A DNA stretch of 64,000 bases from Artocarpus heterophyllus (Eukaryota; Streptophyta; Magnoliopsida; Rosales; Moraceae): positions 30,026,148 to 30,090,147 of the forward strand of contig CM046348.1 of the NCBI GenBank assembly GCA_025403435.1. The letters are read 5' to 3'. Made by a program: the position numbers and the translations under genes. Under the pieces are notes generated by a model that saw nothing but the letters and a program-made list of their open reading frames with translations, was not told the origin of the DNA and did not search any database. Shown here piece by piece: positions 11,562 to 24,812 of this stretch (its first letter is position 1; every line of letters begins with the position of its first letter).

Positions 11562-13585
11562 TGATGAGACTGTAAAAGTGTATATTTTACAAGACTTAAA
11601 TCATTTATTTATGCTTTTATTTCTCATTTCAAGTCGTTTCGGTGTGTTAACTAAGTGCTTAGTTTGTAAATAATTAAAACCATAAAAATAATATTGTATG
11701 ATTTTATTTTGAGTCTTAAAATGTTTATAAATAAGTTTTGAGTCTGTAAATATGTTCTATTATGTTCCTAGTAATTTCTAAAAATAATATTAAGTCTTAA
11801 ATAGCATATCTGTTAAGGTTTGTTAATTTTAAAATTTTTTATCTATTTTTAGTAATTTTTGTGTATTTTATTGTTAAATAAATATTTTTAATATTTTTAT
11901 AAATATTATGTTTGTAAAATAATTAATTTTACTATGTTTGTGAATTTTAGATTTAGAATCTAGAGGAAAAACGGAACAAAACGACATCAAAACAGACAAA
12001 ATCAGACATTAAATGCATCAAGAGATAAACAAAATTCGAATTTGAATTAAATGGAGTCGTCTGGCGAGATGTAGGCCGTCGGATGAGCCTCAAAATGAAT
12101 CGGAGCTGTCCAAGTGTCGCAGCATCAGCCCCTGTGTCAGCGCTGATGCATGTCAGCGGGTCCCACTAGCAGGCGCAAAAAAGAGCCGTGTCAGATCTTG
12201 CATGGCCGTGCTCACATAAACCCTTCTCGAACCCGTTAGATTCCAATACTTAGACTTATCCAAGGGTTCTCTTGAGTCGACCACATGGCCCCACCTGGGC
12301 CCATTTTTGCGTTCGTCTAGGAGCCATTAGATTGCGTGTTCAACGGCCTAGATCGCGCCTGATTGAAGCTTCCAGCTGTTGCGCCACAGAGAATCTCAGC
12401 GAGATTCTCACACACTAATGAAGGCCCTCCGCGTGAAAATATGATCCTAATTTGTCAACGTTTCAACAGAAAAAAAATAATAATTACAAATGGCAAATAG
12501 TGATTTTAAGCTCATATAAATACTGAGGCATTTGCCTCAGTTGAGGCATCCCTTCGGGCCTTTGGCCCTCTTTTTCCTTCTTTTTCCTTTCTGTTGAGTT
12601 AGACTCAGCAGTATCTCCTTAAGTAAAAAAAATAATAATAATAAAATAATGCTTAAATTAGTTTAGAGAGTCTAATGAAGCAGAGAGATGATCTTGTATG
12701 TATAGTACTCTGGTATGGATTTTAACTCTATATCTGTTTTGTAATGCTTATATTTTGTGGAATAAATTATATCTTTATGTTTTTAATAAATATTATTAAT
12801 GTTATTATACTACTAAATTATTGCATAAATTCAGTCATGCTTTCTTTATGTAACTTAATTGTGTTGCATAATTAATATTAATAATACTAAAGTCATGCTT
12901 ATTTATTAAGTTGAGTTTCTGCTGCATTATAGACACGAACTGGCATAGTAAATGCTTGGTAATTCTTGATTTATTGTAAACAGAGGATGGCATAGTGTAT
13001 TCTTAAACCATTTAATAAAACGAGGTGCTGCCGAAATTAACGCAATAATTTATTCCATAAAAATATATTAATTTTGATTTGTTATTATATTTTCTATCTT
13101 AAAATTATGTTAATTATAATTGAGTGACAGCGGTTATAATTTTCATAATTAATGCATCAAATCATTAGTGAGAGATGATTATTTTACTAGTTTTCATAGA
13201 AAAACCCTTACTGCACTATGGTTTGCTATATTGTCGCTCTCGGTTGACCTATATAATTAGTAAAAAATGCTTGCAATTAATGAGAAAAGATATAATAAAT
13301 CAAATGCTTTAGATAATTATTAACGAGAGTTAAAATTCTATATCAATTGCAAAACATACAAGGGATTCTCAAAGCTTCAAGGTTTTAATTTTATGCTTTA
13401 AATTTTGAAATAAAAAAATCACAAAAAATATTTCTTTCATTTTAAACTTTGATTTGAAAAAGTACTTGCCTTTTTGAACCTTTATTTTTATCAATTTGTC
13501 GAGCTACAAATTTCACCTCCCTACGGATACGACAACCTTTCTATACTACAAACATCCGCCGTTTAAAGAAGAAACACATTTTGGG
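11562..13585 (+). repeat. LTR-like direct repeat, copy 2
   Basis: Same orientation and block order as copy 1 at 4413-6572: TGATGAGACTGTAAAA start, GC-rich middle, TATAAATA at 12515-12522, pyrimidine-rich leader, and ...TACAAACATCCGCCG end followed by TTTTGGG. The two copies differ at many sites and by small indels, so they are old. Both being followed by TTTTGGG argues that each carries its own downstream primer-site-like sequence. They may therefore be two insertions rather than an LTR pair. Confidence 0.5.
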
Positions 13586-15880
13586 GTGTTACCATGTGAT
13601 ATCAAACATTACCCAAAGTCCTCATTTATGATTTGTTCGTAAAAAAGTCATCTATTAAAGAATTAATGGAACTCATGGACAAAGAAGAAATTAAAGAAGT
13701 TATACAAAAGATAATAGCTCTAATTACGGATTTTATTATGGAGGTATTATAACATAATAAATGATTATACCAATGGACAACCTTATTGTCAACATTTAAT
13801 GTTTAAGGTTCTATATTATTAATAATTTGATAGTGCAGCTTCAGTTTTTTATGGTGGCACAAATGAAGAATAATTATTAATGATCTAATTATATGATAAT
13901 TAAATTATAAATAATTATTAGAGGTTAAATTATATATGTCCATTGGGTCCCTTACTAGTTCCATAATATTCTTTCATATGAGTCAATCAAATTTTGGATT
14001 ATTTCTAATCAATAAGGGCTCAATTGAAAATTCACACAATACACTACCTACAATATGTGGCACCAATCGCTATACTTTAAGAGTATATGTGGTGTCATGT
14101 TTTGTTTATTTAATTTATTACATGATTTTCATGTGATTTGGTTGTTATCAAAGAGTGAAAAAATATCTATTTCGAAAGTTAAAATTGATACTGCATAATA
14201 ATTATTTATTTTATCAAATATAAAAATAATTAAGAAAATCATGAAAGATATTTGTTATAAAAGTTAAAATAAATAATATTATTAATTTTCATCGTTGAAG
14301 AACAAAAGCAAATCTAAACTCTCCAAAAAATCTATGTCCACGATGTCATACTTTTTTGAAAAGAAGCCAAAATCAACAACATTAATAGTTTCAAATCTCG
14401 CATAAAAAACAAGTTTTATACCTAAACTTAAAGTATGTGTCAGTTTTTCTCCTCTTGGTTTGGCCTCTAGAGGTTTTCTCTGGAGAAAGATCTTCTTAGA
14501 CCAAAATCATAAACTTAGAGTTTACTCACATAATTATAAACTAACTAAGCCTAACTTGAGAAAAATGACAACATTAGTCGTAGCAAGATTTGTGAGTTTG
14601 AGTGGTACGAAAATTTAGTTGAAATTAGCTGTAGGAAGTGGCAGTAAAAATGGAAGTGAAGAAGGGTAGTATATATTTTACTTTTGGAGAGAATTTAAAG
14701 ATTAATAACCTTTTTCCTTCCTTTGTTTTTTTTCCTCTTGTTCATGTAAAATATACATCTCAGTCATGATCAGAAAGCCTTTATCCCTTGATCCTACTAG
14801 TGTCCTCATTACATCCCATAGGTTAACCCATTAGTGGTCCTTTTTTTTTTTTAAATACCAAGCTTACTCAGTAACCCAGGGCAATGTCTTAGCATCTAAC
14901 CCATTGTAGGTCACATCTTTTTTTTTTTTTTGTTCCCATCCTTCAACTTATAGTAGCTCTTGAAGATCCCACATATATGTATTTTGGTTAAGAAATAAAA
15001 TAATTATTTCAAGTTTCCAGAATTTAAAAACGAAGCAGTTTGAAACATGTGCTACTAATGTCTTACAGATATGTTTCAACATCTTCTTACAACACCAAGT
15101 GGGATAGCTAAATAAAAGGACTTGAAATATCATTTGCAGTTGAGATCTCAGTTTTTTAAACAAAGTCACTCATGTTGTTATGACTCAAAAATTACCAGGT
15201 CTTTGAAATACATTATAATCGAACTTTAGAGTTTCCATTTTATATTTAAGGGAGTGAAATTTCAAAACATAAAACAACACTTAAATCTAAACTCTTCCAT
15301 ACGCATCACGCAAAATACTAAACTACATAAATACAAACTCACAAAAACCACAACATAAGCATAAATAAAATTTTTTGCATGCCAACAACGCTTAAAATAA
15401 AACCATAAACAATTTTCTTAATTAAAAAGAAAAGTTTAGATATTTTCTCTTAGAGATGTACTCTTGAAGGATGCCTCTAAAGTCTAATCCTTATCTTTAA
15501 ATTTTGGCTAATAATTTCTAGTGGGTGGGAGATAAATTTAAAAGAAATAAAAAAAAAAAAAAAACTGGTTCTTTCTTTAAAGGAATGGAAAAGAAAGAAA
15601 GAAAATAAGCTAGAATTGTAAAGAAAAAAAGATGAAAATAAGCTCTTGGTGAGGTAACACCTATTTATAGACAAATACTAAATCTTGATTAGATTTGCAC
15701 TTAACTTCTACCCTTGACTTAAACTGTTTCATGAGTACTAAAATAAAACAAAAACTTGGCCTAAATGCCTTAGCATTGGCACCGCAACATGGGGAAAATA
15801 AAAAATTGCATTAATTGGTCATCGTTCTTTGAACCAAGGCTTTTATTGTTTATTGTCACATAATTGTTTGTTCGTCCCAC
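13586..15880. other. AT-rich interval with a possible antisense promoter
   Basis: No recognisable coding sequence. On the minus strand a CTATAAATAG box (complement at about 15660-15670) is followed by a C/T-rich stretch with long T runs (15640-15545). This resembles an LTR promoter and leader and may be a solo antisense LTR, but I could not fix its ends. Long T runs also occur at 14840 and 14920. Confidence 0.35.
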
Positions 15881-15885
15881 CATTT

Positions 15886-17361
15886 TGTTGGAAAGCATTA
15901 CACAACGGAATTTAAAAATTTAACATCAGAGTATTTTCCAAAACATAAATTTGACATGTTAAATATAGAAATTACTGACAGACCTTACATACCTCTTTTA
16001 TATACCAAATGCAGTAGGAACCGTGAAAAGAAGAATGTTCGAGAAGAGCCTCAATCAACTGGTCATCTTTGCAATGCTTTATCCACAATCAGAGTGCAGG
16101 TGGTCACACGGGTATAGCTTTTCCTCTAGAGCTAAGATTCTTGATGTTGAATAATGGCTCTCTGAGAGTTTTAGAGTTTCTCTCACTAAAGTACCTACTC
16201 TATGCTTCTCAAATGATGTTAATAACAAAGAAAACTCGCCGCTATTTATAGTGGTCAAATTTGGGGTTAAACCTTATTAGATTAGGCCTCAAAATTCAAG
16301 TCTAGATCAACTTCTGCTAAAAAACACATCAAAAATGTGTATACTGATTATCGCATGTTTGGCATGCTGATTTGGGAGATCAGCCTGCCAAACTTACTCC
16401 ATCGGCCTATAAAACTTTCCCATCGGCCTGCTGACCTTGTAATAACCTGGAATCTTTAGAATATCTTATATTCACCTAAGAATCTTAGATAGAGCCTCAG
16501 TTTTAATTCAAATAACCCAATAAAGAAGTTATCTGATTAAAACAATCATATATCGATATTCCCATAATAAATAAAATATTATCCAAATAATTCAACATAT
16601 TTATCTTGAATTAATTTATAAAATTAATTCAACCGATAAACTAACAAGAATGATTAAATCCACTTTTATTGAATATCAGTCAATCTAATAATTTAACATG
16701 AGTCACCAATATGTAGGAAAAACACGCCATATCGTTATAGGATAATTATGAACTAGCAAATGGGACCCAATAGATATATATAGATCAAACTCCTATAATT
16801 ATAAAATACAATATACAGATACATATTTTATAATTATCAACTCTAATGCCACTCCACTGAAAACTTGGAGCTACACTCTCGAACTATATAAAATTATAAA
16901 GCTCCAATAAGCTAACCGTTCATGACATATCATAATGTGTCACATCCCCATATGATATTCATAATTGGCTTAAGGATAAATTTTGTTTTACCTTCCCGAT
17001 TATTTTTATTTTACATTTTATTATCTCACTATTAGAATACTTACTATTTATAAATAGTATACGATTCATGTATCTAAATGATTGAGCACTCAAGGCTCCC
17101 AATTATAGGATAATACATATAAAAGAAAATCATTAACTCTACAAAACAGCTATAGATTCCAAATATATGAATAACGAGTCTATGACAATCAAGAGTTATG
17201 TCTCCAATATACCGGTATGCATACCATCACCAAATTAGGATGTCACTCTTTGGTTCAAAAGATATAAGTCAAGAATACAAGCCTATTAGTCAATTCAAGA
17301 TTAAGACACAACACATATGATTATCTAAAGTAAATTGATTTAAACCAACAGAATTACTAAA
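15886..17361 (-). repeat. Copia-2 3' LTR, outer part
   Basis: Starts TGTTGGAAAGCATTAC and aligns with the right LTR from 36050 until ...CAGAATTACTAA, where gypsy-1 interrupts it. The remainder resumes at 21954. It carries decayed GGCCTGCC-type palindromes at about 16360-16435. Confidence 0.85.
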
Positions 17362-17560
17362 TGATATGAACCCACCTAACTCCACTCCAAAAGCTAGCTT
17401 GTGAGGGAAGGATTGTGAACCCATATATATAACACCCAAGACCACCCTCTCTAACCGATGTGGGACACATCATTCCTGACCCCTTTAGACTACACGTCCT
17501 TGTGCCAACTCCGTCGTTAACCCACACGAGAGGCAGGGAACCTTTGTATACGCGCCCACC
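17362..17560 (+). repeat. LTR/TRIM-like fragment at the left edge of gypsy-1
   Basis: TGATATGAACCCACCTAACT... followed by CCAAAAGCTAGCTTG and ACCGATGTGGGAC recalls a class of short repeats common in plant genomes. It does not match the gypsy-1 3' LTR, so it is either a foreign fragment or a chimeric end. Family recall is tentative. Confidence 0.3.
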
Positions 17561-17594
17561 GACTAGCAGAGGTGCAGCAAACCCAAAACTTCTT

Positions 17595-20500
17595 ATGGAA
17601 GCGATGATAGGGGAGATGAGGCGATTGTTGAGGGGAGAGTTAGGATAGCTTCATGAGAGGATAGACCGGATAGAAAATGCACGTGTGAAACAGCCACAAC
17701 ATGTTCCTCATGCGCGTAGGTGGGAAAAGGGTTCCGGTTAGAGGAGAGGTTGATGACTACTATAGGATTGATGAGGAAGAGTTTGACGAAGCAGAATTGT
17801 TGGTTACAAGGAGAGCTTTAAGTGTGCAAGCCAAAGAAGAAGATGAAGAGGTGCAACGGGAAAACATCTTCCACACTAGGTGCCATGTCCAAAACAAGGT
17901 ATGTAGTGTGATTATTGATGGTGGGAGTTGTACTAATGTTGCTAGCACAACCATGGTACAGAAGTTAGGGCTGCCAACAATCAAGCATCCTCGACCATAT
18001 AAATTGCAATGGTTAAATGATACTGGTGAGGTAAAGGTGCATAAACAGGTGTTAGTTCCTTTTCGCATTGGAAGATATGAAGATGAAGTTTTGTGCGATG
18101 TGGTTCCGATGCAAGCTGGGCACTTGTTATTAGGCAGACCATGGCAATTTGATCGGCGAGTTAAACATGATGGTTTCACCAACAAGTACTCATTTGTTCA
18201 CAATCAAAAAACGATAATTCTTGTTCCGTTAACACCAAAACAGGTCTATGAAGACCAAGTGAGCTTACAAAGAGAAAGTAATAAAAAAAATGAAGAGCGG
18301 AGAAAAATCATGAGTGGGAGTGCAGAGAGAGGGTTCGGCCAGTGAGAGAAAAAAAGAAGAGATGGCTGAGAAAAAGGAGAGAAAAGGAGAGAACATTGAG
18401 AGAGACAGTACAAAAGAAGATTTGGCCAATGAGGTAAAAATAGAGAGAAAAAAAAACTTTAATGCAAGAGAGTGTGATGCGAGAAGAGCTTTGTTTTCTA
18501 ATCAACCGATGATTTTACTCTTGTACAAGGAGGCGTTATTAAACACTAACGATCTTGATTCCACCTTGCATAGTTCTGTTGTTTCTCTTTTGCAGTAATA
18601 TGAGGATATCTTTCATGAGGAAACACCGCAAGGTTTACCTCCAATCCGCGGGATTAAACATCAAATCGACTTCATACCTGGAGCTACAATCCCAAACCGA
18701 CCAGCCTATAGGAGTAATCTCGAGGAGACAAAGGAACTCCAACGGTAGGTAAGTGAGTTGATGGAGAAGGGACACGTGAGAGAAAGCATGAGCCCGTGCG
18801 CCGTACCAGTTTTACTTGTGCCTAAGAAAGATGGGACTTGGAGGATGTGCATTGATTGTTGAGCCATCAACAACATCACGGTAAAGTATCGACATCCCAT
18901 TCCTCGCTTGGATGACATGTTAGATGAATTGCATGGTGCTTGTGTGTTTTCCAAAATTGATCTGAAGAGTGGATATCATCAAATTCGCATGAAAGAGGGA
19001 GACAAGTGGAAGACAGCTTTCAAAACAAAACACAGCTTGTATGAGTGGTTGGTAATGCCTTTTAGTTTAACCAATGCACCTAGTACATTTATGCGTTTAA
19101 TGAACCATGTTTTGCGAGCTTTTATTGGGAAATTTGTCGTTGTTTATTTTGATGATATCCTTATCTATAGCAGCAATTTGGATGAACATATTGAACATTT
19201 GAAACTTGTTTTAGATGTTTTACGGAAGAAAAAGTTGTATGCTAACCTCAAGAAGTGTACCTTTTGCACAGATAAGCTTGTGTTTCTTGGTTTTGTTGTT
19301 AGTGCTCAAGGTATACAGGTTGATGAAGAAAAGGTGCGAGCCATCCAGGAGTGGCCGAGTCCAACTAGTGTGGGAAACATACGGAGTTTTCATGGACTTG
19401 CTAGTTTCTACCGGCGGTTTGTGAAAGATTTCAGTACTATAGCCGCACCACTGACTGAAGTGATCAAGAAGAACATTGGGTTTAGATGGGGAGAAGAGCA
19501 AGAAAAGGCGTTTCAGCTACTCAAGAAGAAGTTGACAAATGCTCCATTGTTATCTTTACCTAATTTTTCCAAAACTTTTGAGATTGAATGTGATGCTTCA
19601 GGTGTTGGAATTGGTGCTGTTTTAATGCAGGAAGGGAGACCAGTAGCATATTTTAGTGAGAAGCTAAATGGGACAACTCTTAATTACCCAACTTATGATA
19701 AAGAGATGTATGCATTGGTTTGGGCATTAGAGACATGGCAGCACTACCTATGGCCTAAGGAGTTTATGATTCACACCGATCATGAGTCCCTGAAACACTT
19801 GAAGGGCCAACACAAGCTGAACAAGAGGCATGCTCGTTAGGTAGAATTCATAGAGACGTTTCTGTATGTCATTCGCTACAAGCAAGGTAAGGAAAACGTC
19901 ATTGCCGATGTACTTTCTCGTAGGTATGACTTAATCTCAACTCTTAATGTTAAACTCTGGGTTTTGAACACATTAAAGAGTTATATGCTGATGACCGTGA
20001 CTTTAGAACTAAGTATCAAGCTTGTGAGAGATTTGCTAGTGGTAAGTACTTTAGGCATGAGGGATACTTGTTTCGGGAGAATAAATTATGTGTGCCTAAT
20101 TGTTCATTAAGAGATTTGCTAGTGAGAGAATCCCATGGGGGAGGATTGATGGGACATTTTGGAGTAATGAAGACTTTGGTTATGTTGCAGGAACACTTCT
20201 ATTGGCCACATATGAAACGAGATGTTGAAAGGCTTTGTGGTAGATGTGTAACTTGTAGCCAGGCTAAATCAAGAGTGCAGCCCCATGGTTTGTACACCCC
20301 TTTACCAATACCTAGTGAACCCTAGATTGATATTTCAATGGATTTTGTGTTAGGTTTGCCTAGGTCTAAACAGGTAAGAGACTCAATATTTTTGGTCGTG
20401 GATAGGTTTTCCAAGATGGCCCATTTTATTCCATGCCACAAGACAGATGATGCTTCCAATGTTGTTGATTTGTTCTTTAGGGAAATTGTGAGACTTCATG

Positions 20501-21435
20501 GTATGCCTAGGACAATTGTTTCTGATAGGGACACCAAGTTTGTAAGCTACTTTTGGAAGACTTTGTGGGCTAAGTTAGGGACTAAGCTATTATTTTCGAC
20601 TACTTATCACCCTCAAACCGATGGTCAAACGGAAGTTGTGAATAGAACCTTGTCTACTTTGTTGCGGGCTATCATTAAAAAGAACATCAAAACATCGGAG
20701 GAGTGTTTACCACATGTTGAGTTTGCTTATAATCGATCTGTTCATTCTGCTACTCAATTTTCACCGTTTGAAATTGTTTATGGTTTTAATCCTTTAACTC
20801 CTTTGGATTTAATGCCATTACCTTTGTCTGAGCATGTGAATTTAGATGGAAAAAGAAAAGCTAATCTTGTTAAGTAGATACACGAGAAGGCAAGACTCAA
20901 CATCAAGTGAAGGACTAAACAATATGCTGAACAAGCCAACAAAGGGCATCACAAGCTCGTCTTCGAGCCCGACAATTGGGTGTGGTTGCACTTACGCAAG
21001 GAACAGTTTCCAGAACAAAGGAAATCCAAGCTATTGCCTAGAGGGGACGGTCCTTTTCAAATTCTCGAAAGGATCAACGATAATGCGTACAAGCTAGACT
21101 TGCCAGGTGAGTATGGTGTAAGTGCCTCCTTTAATGTTTCTGATCTAAGTCCTTTTGATGCAGGCGACGATTTGAGGACAAATCCCTCTCAAGAGGAGGG
21201 GAATGATGAGGACATCATTAGCACAAGCAAGAGCACGTGGGAGACATATTCAGATCCAATTCAAGTTCCCATTGGTCCGGTTACGAGAGCTCGTGCGAAG
21301 AAGTTTAAAGAAACGCTTATTGGGCTGATTCAAGCAACTTGGGCTCAAGCCATTGCATGGAGGCCCATTGAGGGAATTACATGCGACAACCAGACCAACA
21401 AATGTGTGATTCAAGCTCTAGAAGGGATCAAGTAA
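17595..21435 (+). pseudogene. Ty3/gypsy gag-pol remnant (gypsy-1)
   Basis: The order of parts is as follows. A gag N-terminus (17595-17755, MEAMIGEMRRLLRGEL) is joined directly to the region before protease, so the gag core is deleted. Protease DGGSCTNVAS lies near 17920. RT (18600-19200) contains [11 protein letters not shown]. RNase H (19580-19830) contains [15 protein letters not shown]. The integrase zinc region (20120-20270), core (20338-20800, [21 protein letters not shown]) and GPF-type C-terminus (21040-21170) follow. Breaks include frame changes near 18330 and between 19840 and 20068. Stops at 18596, 18746 and about 18860 and TAG at 19838, 20323 and 20875 mostly sit where relatives have Gln, Arg or Trp. 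The pol tail runs to 21435, inside the 3' LTR. I see no chromodomain. Confidence 0.85.
21190..21203 (+). other. Polypurine tract of gypsy-1
   Basis: AAGAGGAGGGGAA lies immediately before the proposed 3' LTR start TGATGAGGACATC. It would prime plus-strand DNA synthesis. Confidence 0.5.
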
Positions 21436-21953
21436 TTTCCATTTCAGTTACTTTCCCGTTTTGAGGCGACACATGGCGAGAAGAATCAGCTTATGACCTT
21501 TTAATGTCTAGTTTCCTTTTTGCATTTTTTTTATTTCTATTATTGTAAGGCTTTTAAGCCATTATGGGAACTTTTCTTATTTGCTTTAGATTTGACATTT
21601 GGTAATTGATTTGCCCGAAATTCCATGTACAATTAGGAGCTGCAAATTCGCATAGGGGAACCCCTATATATTGTAACGAAATTCATTCAATGGAATACAA
21701 GTTTTAACACACAATTTGAGGTTTAATTCTCTTTGGTTCCTAAACAAACTATTCGAACTTATCAGAAGATTTCATGGCGTTCATTGACTTATCAATCAGT
21801 CCATCCATAGTTGATTGTGGCGTCCTCACATACCAAGGTTCGTGCTTCTTGTTAGGCATCGGGTCGCGGTTCCATCCAAAACCGGTTAGAAATTTTGATC
21901 TTGGAAACCAATCTTGGTTAGGGTCACGTCAGTTCTTGGCGGGTTTCGTATCA
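21204..21953 (+). repeat. Gypsy-1 3' LTR (proposed)
   Basis: It runs from TGATGAGGACATCATT after a purine tract to TTTCGTATCA at the insertion edge, 750 bp. The last part of the pol frame (to 21435) lies within it, an arrangement known from CRM-type chromoviruses. No partner LTR is present to confirm the start. Confidence 0.5.
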
Positions 21954-22379
21954 CTAACCAAATCAATTCAACTTTTTGTCCTAATCCAATGCATAGTCGC
22001 CTATGACAATGTACTAATGTTTCTACTCGTAGAGTCCCACTCCGATGATCAAGACAAGCCATCTCCTACTAGAAATGTAGAAAAGATAACAATCTTAGCA
22101 TGAATAAAGTGCTTAACTTTATTCTCTTGATTGTAGATCTTATGATTTAGACTATCACCATTAAGATTCATATCTTCCATATAATCAATCCATCATACGC
22201 ACGATTCTTAAAGGTTTAGATAGATAGTCTCAGACTTTTCTTTGCTTATCATACATTTAATAGAAATGAACATAAAGAGGACAACATTTGGTAATTGAAT
22301 AATAGATAAACTCTTTATTGATAAAATGTCTCCAAAAACTTATTACAACATTTTACTCCTTAAGGCACTATGTCTAACA
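21954..22379 (-). repeat. Copia-2 3' LTR, inner part
   Basis: Continues the interrupted LTR (AAATCAATTCAACTTTTTGTCC matches 37545-37560) and ends ...TGTCTAACA. It is followed by ATCTCCCACTT, the complement of the copia purine tract. Confidence 0.85.
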
Positions 22380-22409
22380 ATCTCCCACTTATACTAAGTG
22401 AGAAAATAT

Positions 22410-24812
22410 TACATGTATCGTATCCCCATAGTTGAGAGCAGTAGTGATAGACAAGAGAATGCAGATGGACTTAAGCATGGCTATAGGTGAAAAGGTTTTC
22501 TTGTAGTTGATTCCTTACTTTTGCATGTGTCCCTTAGCTACCAATCTAGCTTTATAGGTTTCGACTTTCCTATCTGCTCCTGTCTTTCGCTTGTGCATCT
22601 ACTTACACCTTATGGGTTTTACCCCTTTGGGAAGATCTATAAGTTCCCAGACTTGATTAATCTCCATAGACTTCATCTCAGTATTCATAGTTCTATCCAA
22701 AGCTTTGAATCAACATCCCTCATGGCCCTTGTGTAAGTGTAAGGATCCCTGTCATGTTCAACTGGCTCAGCGAAGTAAGCTTCTACATTAAACATATACC
22801 TCTTGAGTTAACGTCCAATCCTCCCACTACACTGAAGCTCATAAGGTTGTTGTTTGGTTATTTTTTCTACATTGATTGGATTAGTTTCAACCAGAACCCC
22901 CAGAGTGATTGAATCACTCGCTAACTCCTCAAAAACCACTTTACTTTGAGACTTAAAGTCGTTCATGTAACTTTCTTCAAGGAATGTTGCATTCATTGAA
23001 ACCATGACTTTATTTTCTTTTGGGTTATAGAAATAATCCCTTTTAGTCCCTTTTAGATATCCTACAAATACGCAAACTTCCAAACCTGCTTCCAACTTGT
23101 TCACTTCCTTGTATAGGACATTAGCCTTATATCCTAATATGCGAATATAGTTTAAGGATGTCTTCCTACTCGTCCACAACTCATGAGGAGTTCTAGGAAC
23201 CGATTTTGAAGGCACATTGTTCAACAGATAACATGTGGTTTATAGTGCATATCCCTAAAAGGATAAAGGTAGCGTAGAATAACTCATCATGGACCTAACC
23301 ATGTCCAACAAAGTCTTATTCGTTTTCTCAGCTATGCCATTCTACTGCGGAGTGCCTAGTGTAATCAAATAGACCCAAATGGTCTATTGTTCATTTTGTC
23401 TTCCAAATAAGATTTACATTGTGGAATACATTCCACCTCTAAGTTACTTAAAGGTCCATCCCTCACGAACTTTTGAATCCTATTCTGGCTAATTTGACTT
23501 CATAGCAAATGCCAGAGATAAGTCTTATTAGAGTGAGAAGTTTTAAGTTTTTTAGAGTTATCATTAACCTCAGTGTTCAGCAGTGAGTCCACTTTAGGTT
23601 TGATAAAATATAGATTGTTTTGCATCCATCCATCACAGATAAAAGATTTGTTTTTACAAATCACAACTTTATTATTAAAAAATACTAAATAAGAGTCTTT
23701 AAATAAATAAGCGCCATATATTAAATTCCTTTTAAGTCTAGGAACATAAAAACAATCTTTCAAAACTAAAATCCTATAACTATCAAAATAAAGATAGACG
23801 TCTCCCACTGCTTTAGCCAACACCAAGGATCCATCACCTATCCGTAACATGAAGTGCTCATGTAGCAGGCTTCTCGTTTTTTTGAACCCCAACAGAGAAA
23901 CACAAATATTATTGGTTGCTCCAGAATCTATGATCCAAATGTCACTTGATTCCTCAACTAAACAAGTCTCAACAACCAGAAGTTCGCACTTACCTTTTTG
24001 AGAAAGGAAGTCCTTGCAATTCTTCTCTATGTGCCTAACTCTCCTTGAGCAAAAGCACTTTAGCTTCTTCGAGTTCTTCTTTTTCTTCTTCTTGTCCTTG
24101 CCTTTTACCAAGACAGAAGACTTCTCATTCTTAACCCTCTGCTTCTTTTCATTCCTTAGGTTAGTATTGAAACCAGATGCAGCTGCCAAGTTAGCCTCAC
24201 TATCGGTAGGAGTTTCCATGATCAAATTTTCAAACTCCTATAAGTACTTCATTAGATCAGTCAAGGTCACATCTTGTCTAGTGCTCAAATTATATAAAGC
24301 TCTAAGTAGGATGAACTCCTGAGATAGAGTCTCAAAAAACAATAGTCATCTATGACTCAACACCAATGTCAACTCCATGGGTTTGAGCCTCAACAAGATA
24401 ACCTATGACTAACATCATATGCTCCTTCACAAGAATCCCGTTCTTTGTTTGCAGTTTAAGAGTTTCTAAAGAGCCCCTTGTCATTTCGTTAGCGCTTGGC
24501 CTTCAAACATGTCTTCAAGATTATCCAAGATCTATCGAGCAGTCTCATAATCTTTATTTAAGCCTGCAGCACGTTATTCATGCTAGCCATAACATAACAG
24601 TAGGCCTGATTGTTAGCATCCTTCCAGTGATCATATGCTTAGATTTTCTCATTTGTGGATTCCCCAGTAGGATTAGGAGGACATGACATTGTCAACACAA
24701 ATTTTAGTTTCTTAAAGGAAAGGACGATATTCAGGTTTCTTTTCCAATCATTATAATTCTTGCCAGTTAACATGTTCTTATTGAGTATCTATGATAAAGC
24801 CTTTTTAGACAT
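22410..24812 (-). pseudogene. Copia-2 gag-pol remnant
   Basis: Read leftward from an ATG at 24812 (same start context as copia-1), the order is gag, a damaged zinc knuckle near 24050 (CFCSRRVRHIEKNC, one Cys of the CCHC pattern lost), protease WIIDSGATNNIC near 23930, and pre-integrase. A short integrase scrap then leads to the segment from the integrase C-terminus to the start of RT (23224-22420). By comparison with copia-1, about 0.3 kb of integrase core is missing near 23370. About 1.2 kb with the RT catalytic site and all of RNase H is missing just before the purine tract near 22430. Stops and small shifts also occur. It cannot encode an enzyme. Confidence 0.85.

Larger units (their letters stand above)
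17362..21953 (+). mobile_element. Truncated Ty3/gypsy retrotransposon (gypsy-1)
   Basis: The insertion interrupts the copia-2 LTR. The left edge is TGATATGAACC, the right edge ends TTTCGTATCA, and the flanking 5-mers CTAAA (17357-17361) and CTAAC (21954-21958) are a one-mismatch TSD. The interior encodes protease, RT, RNase H and integrase of a Ty3/gypsy element, with a 3' LTR at its right end. The 5' LTR that should match the 3' LTR is missing, most of gag is deleted, and stops and shifts break pol. The element is dead. Confidence 0.8.
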
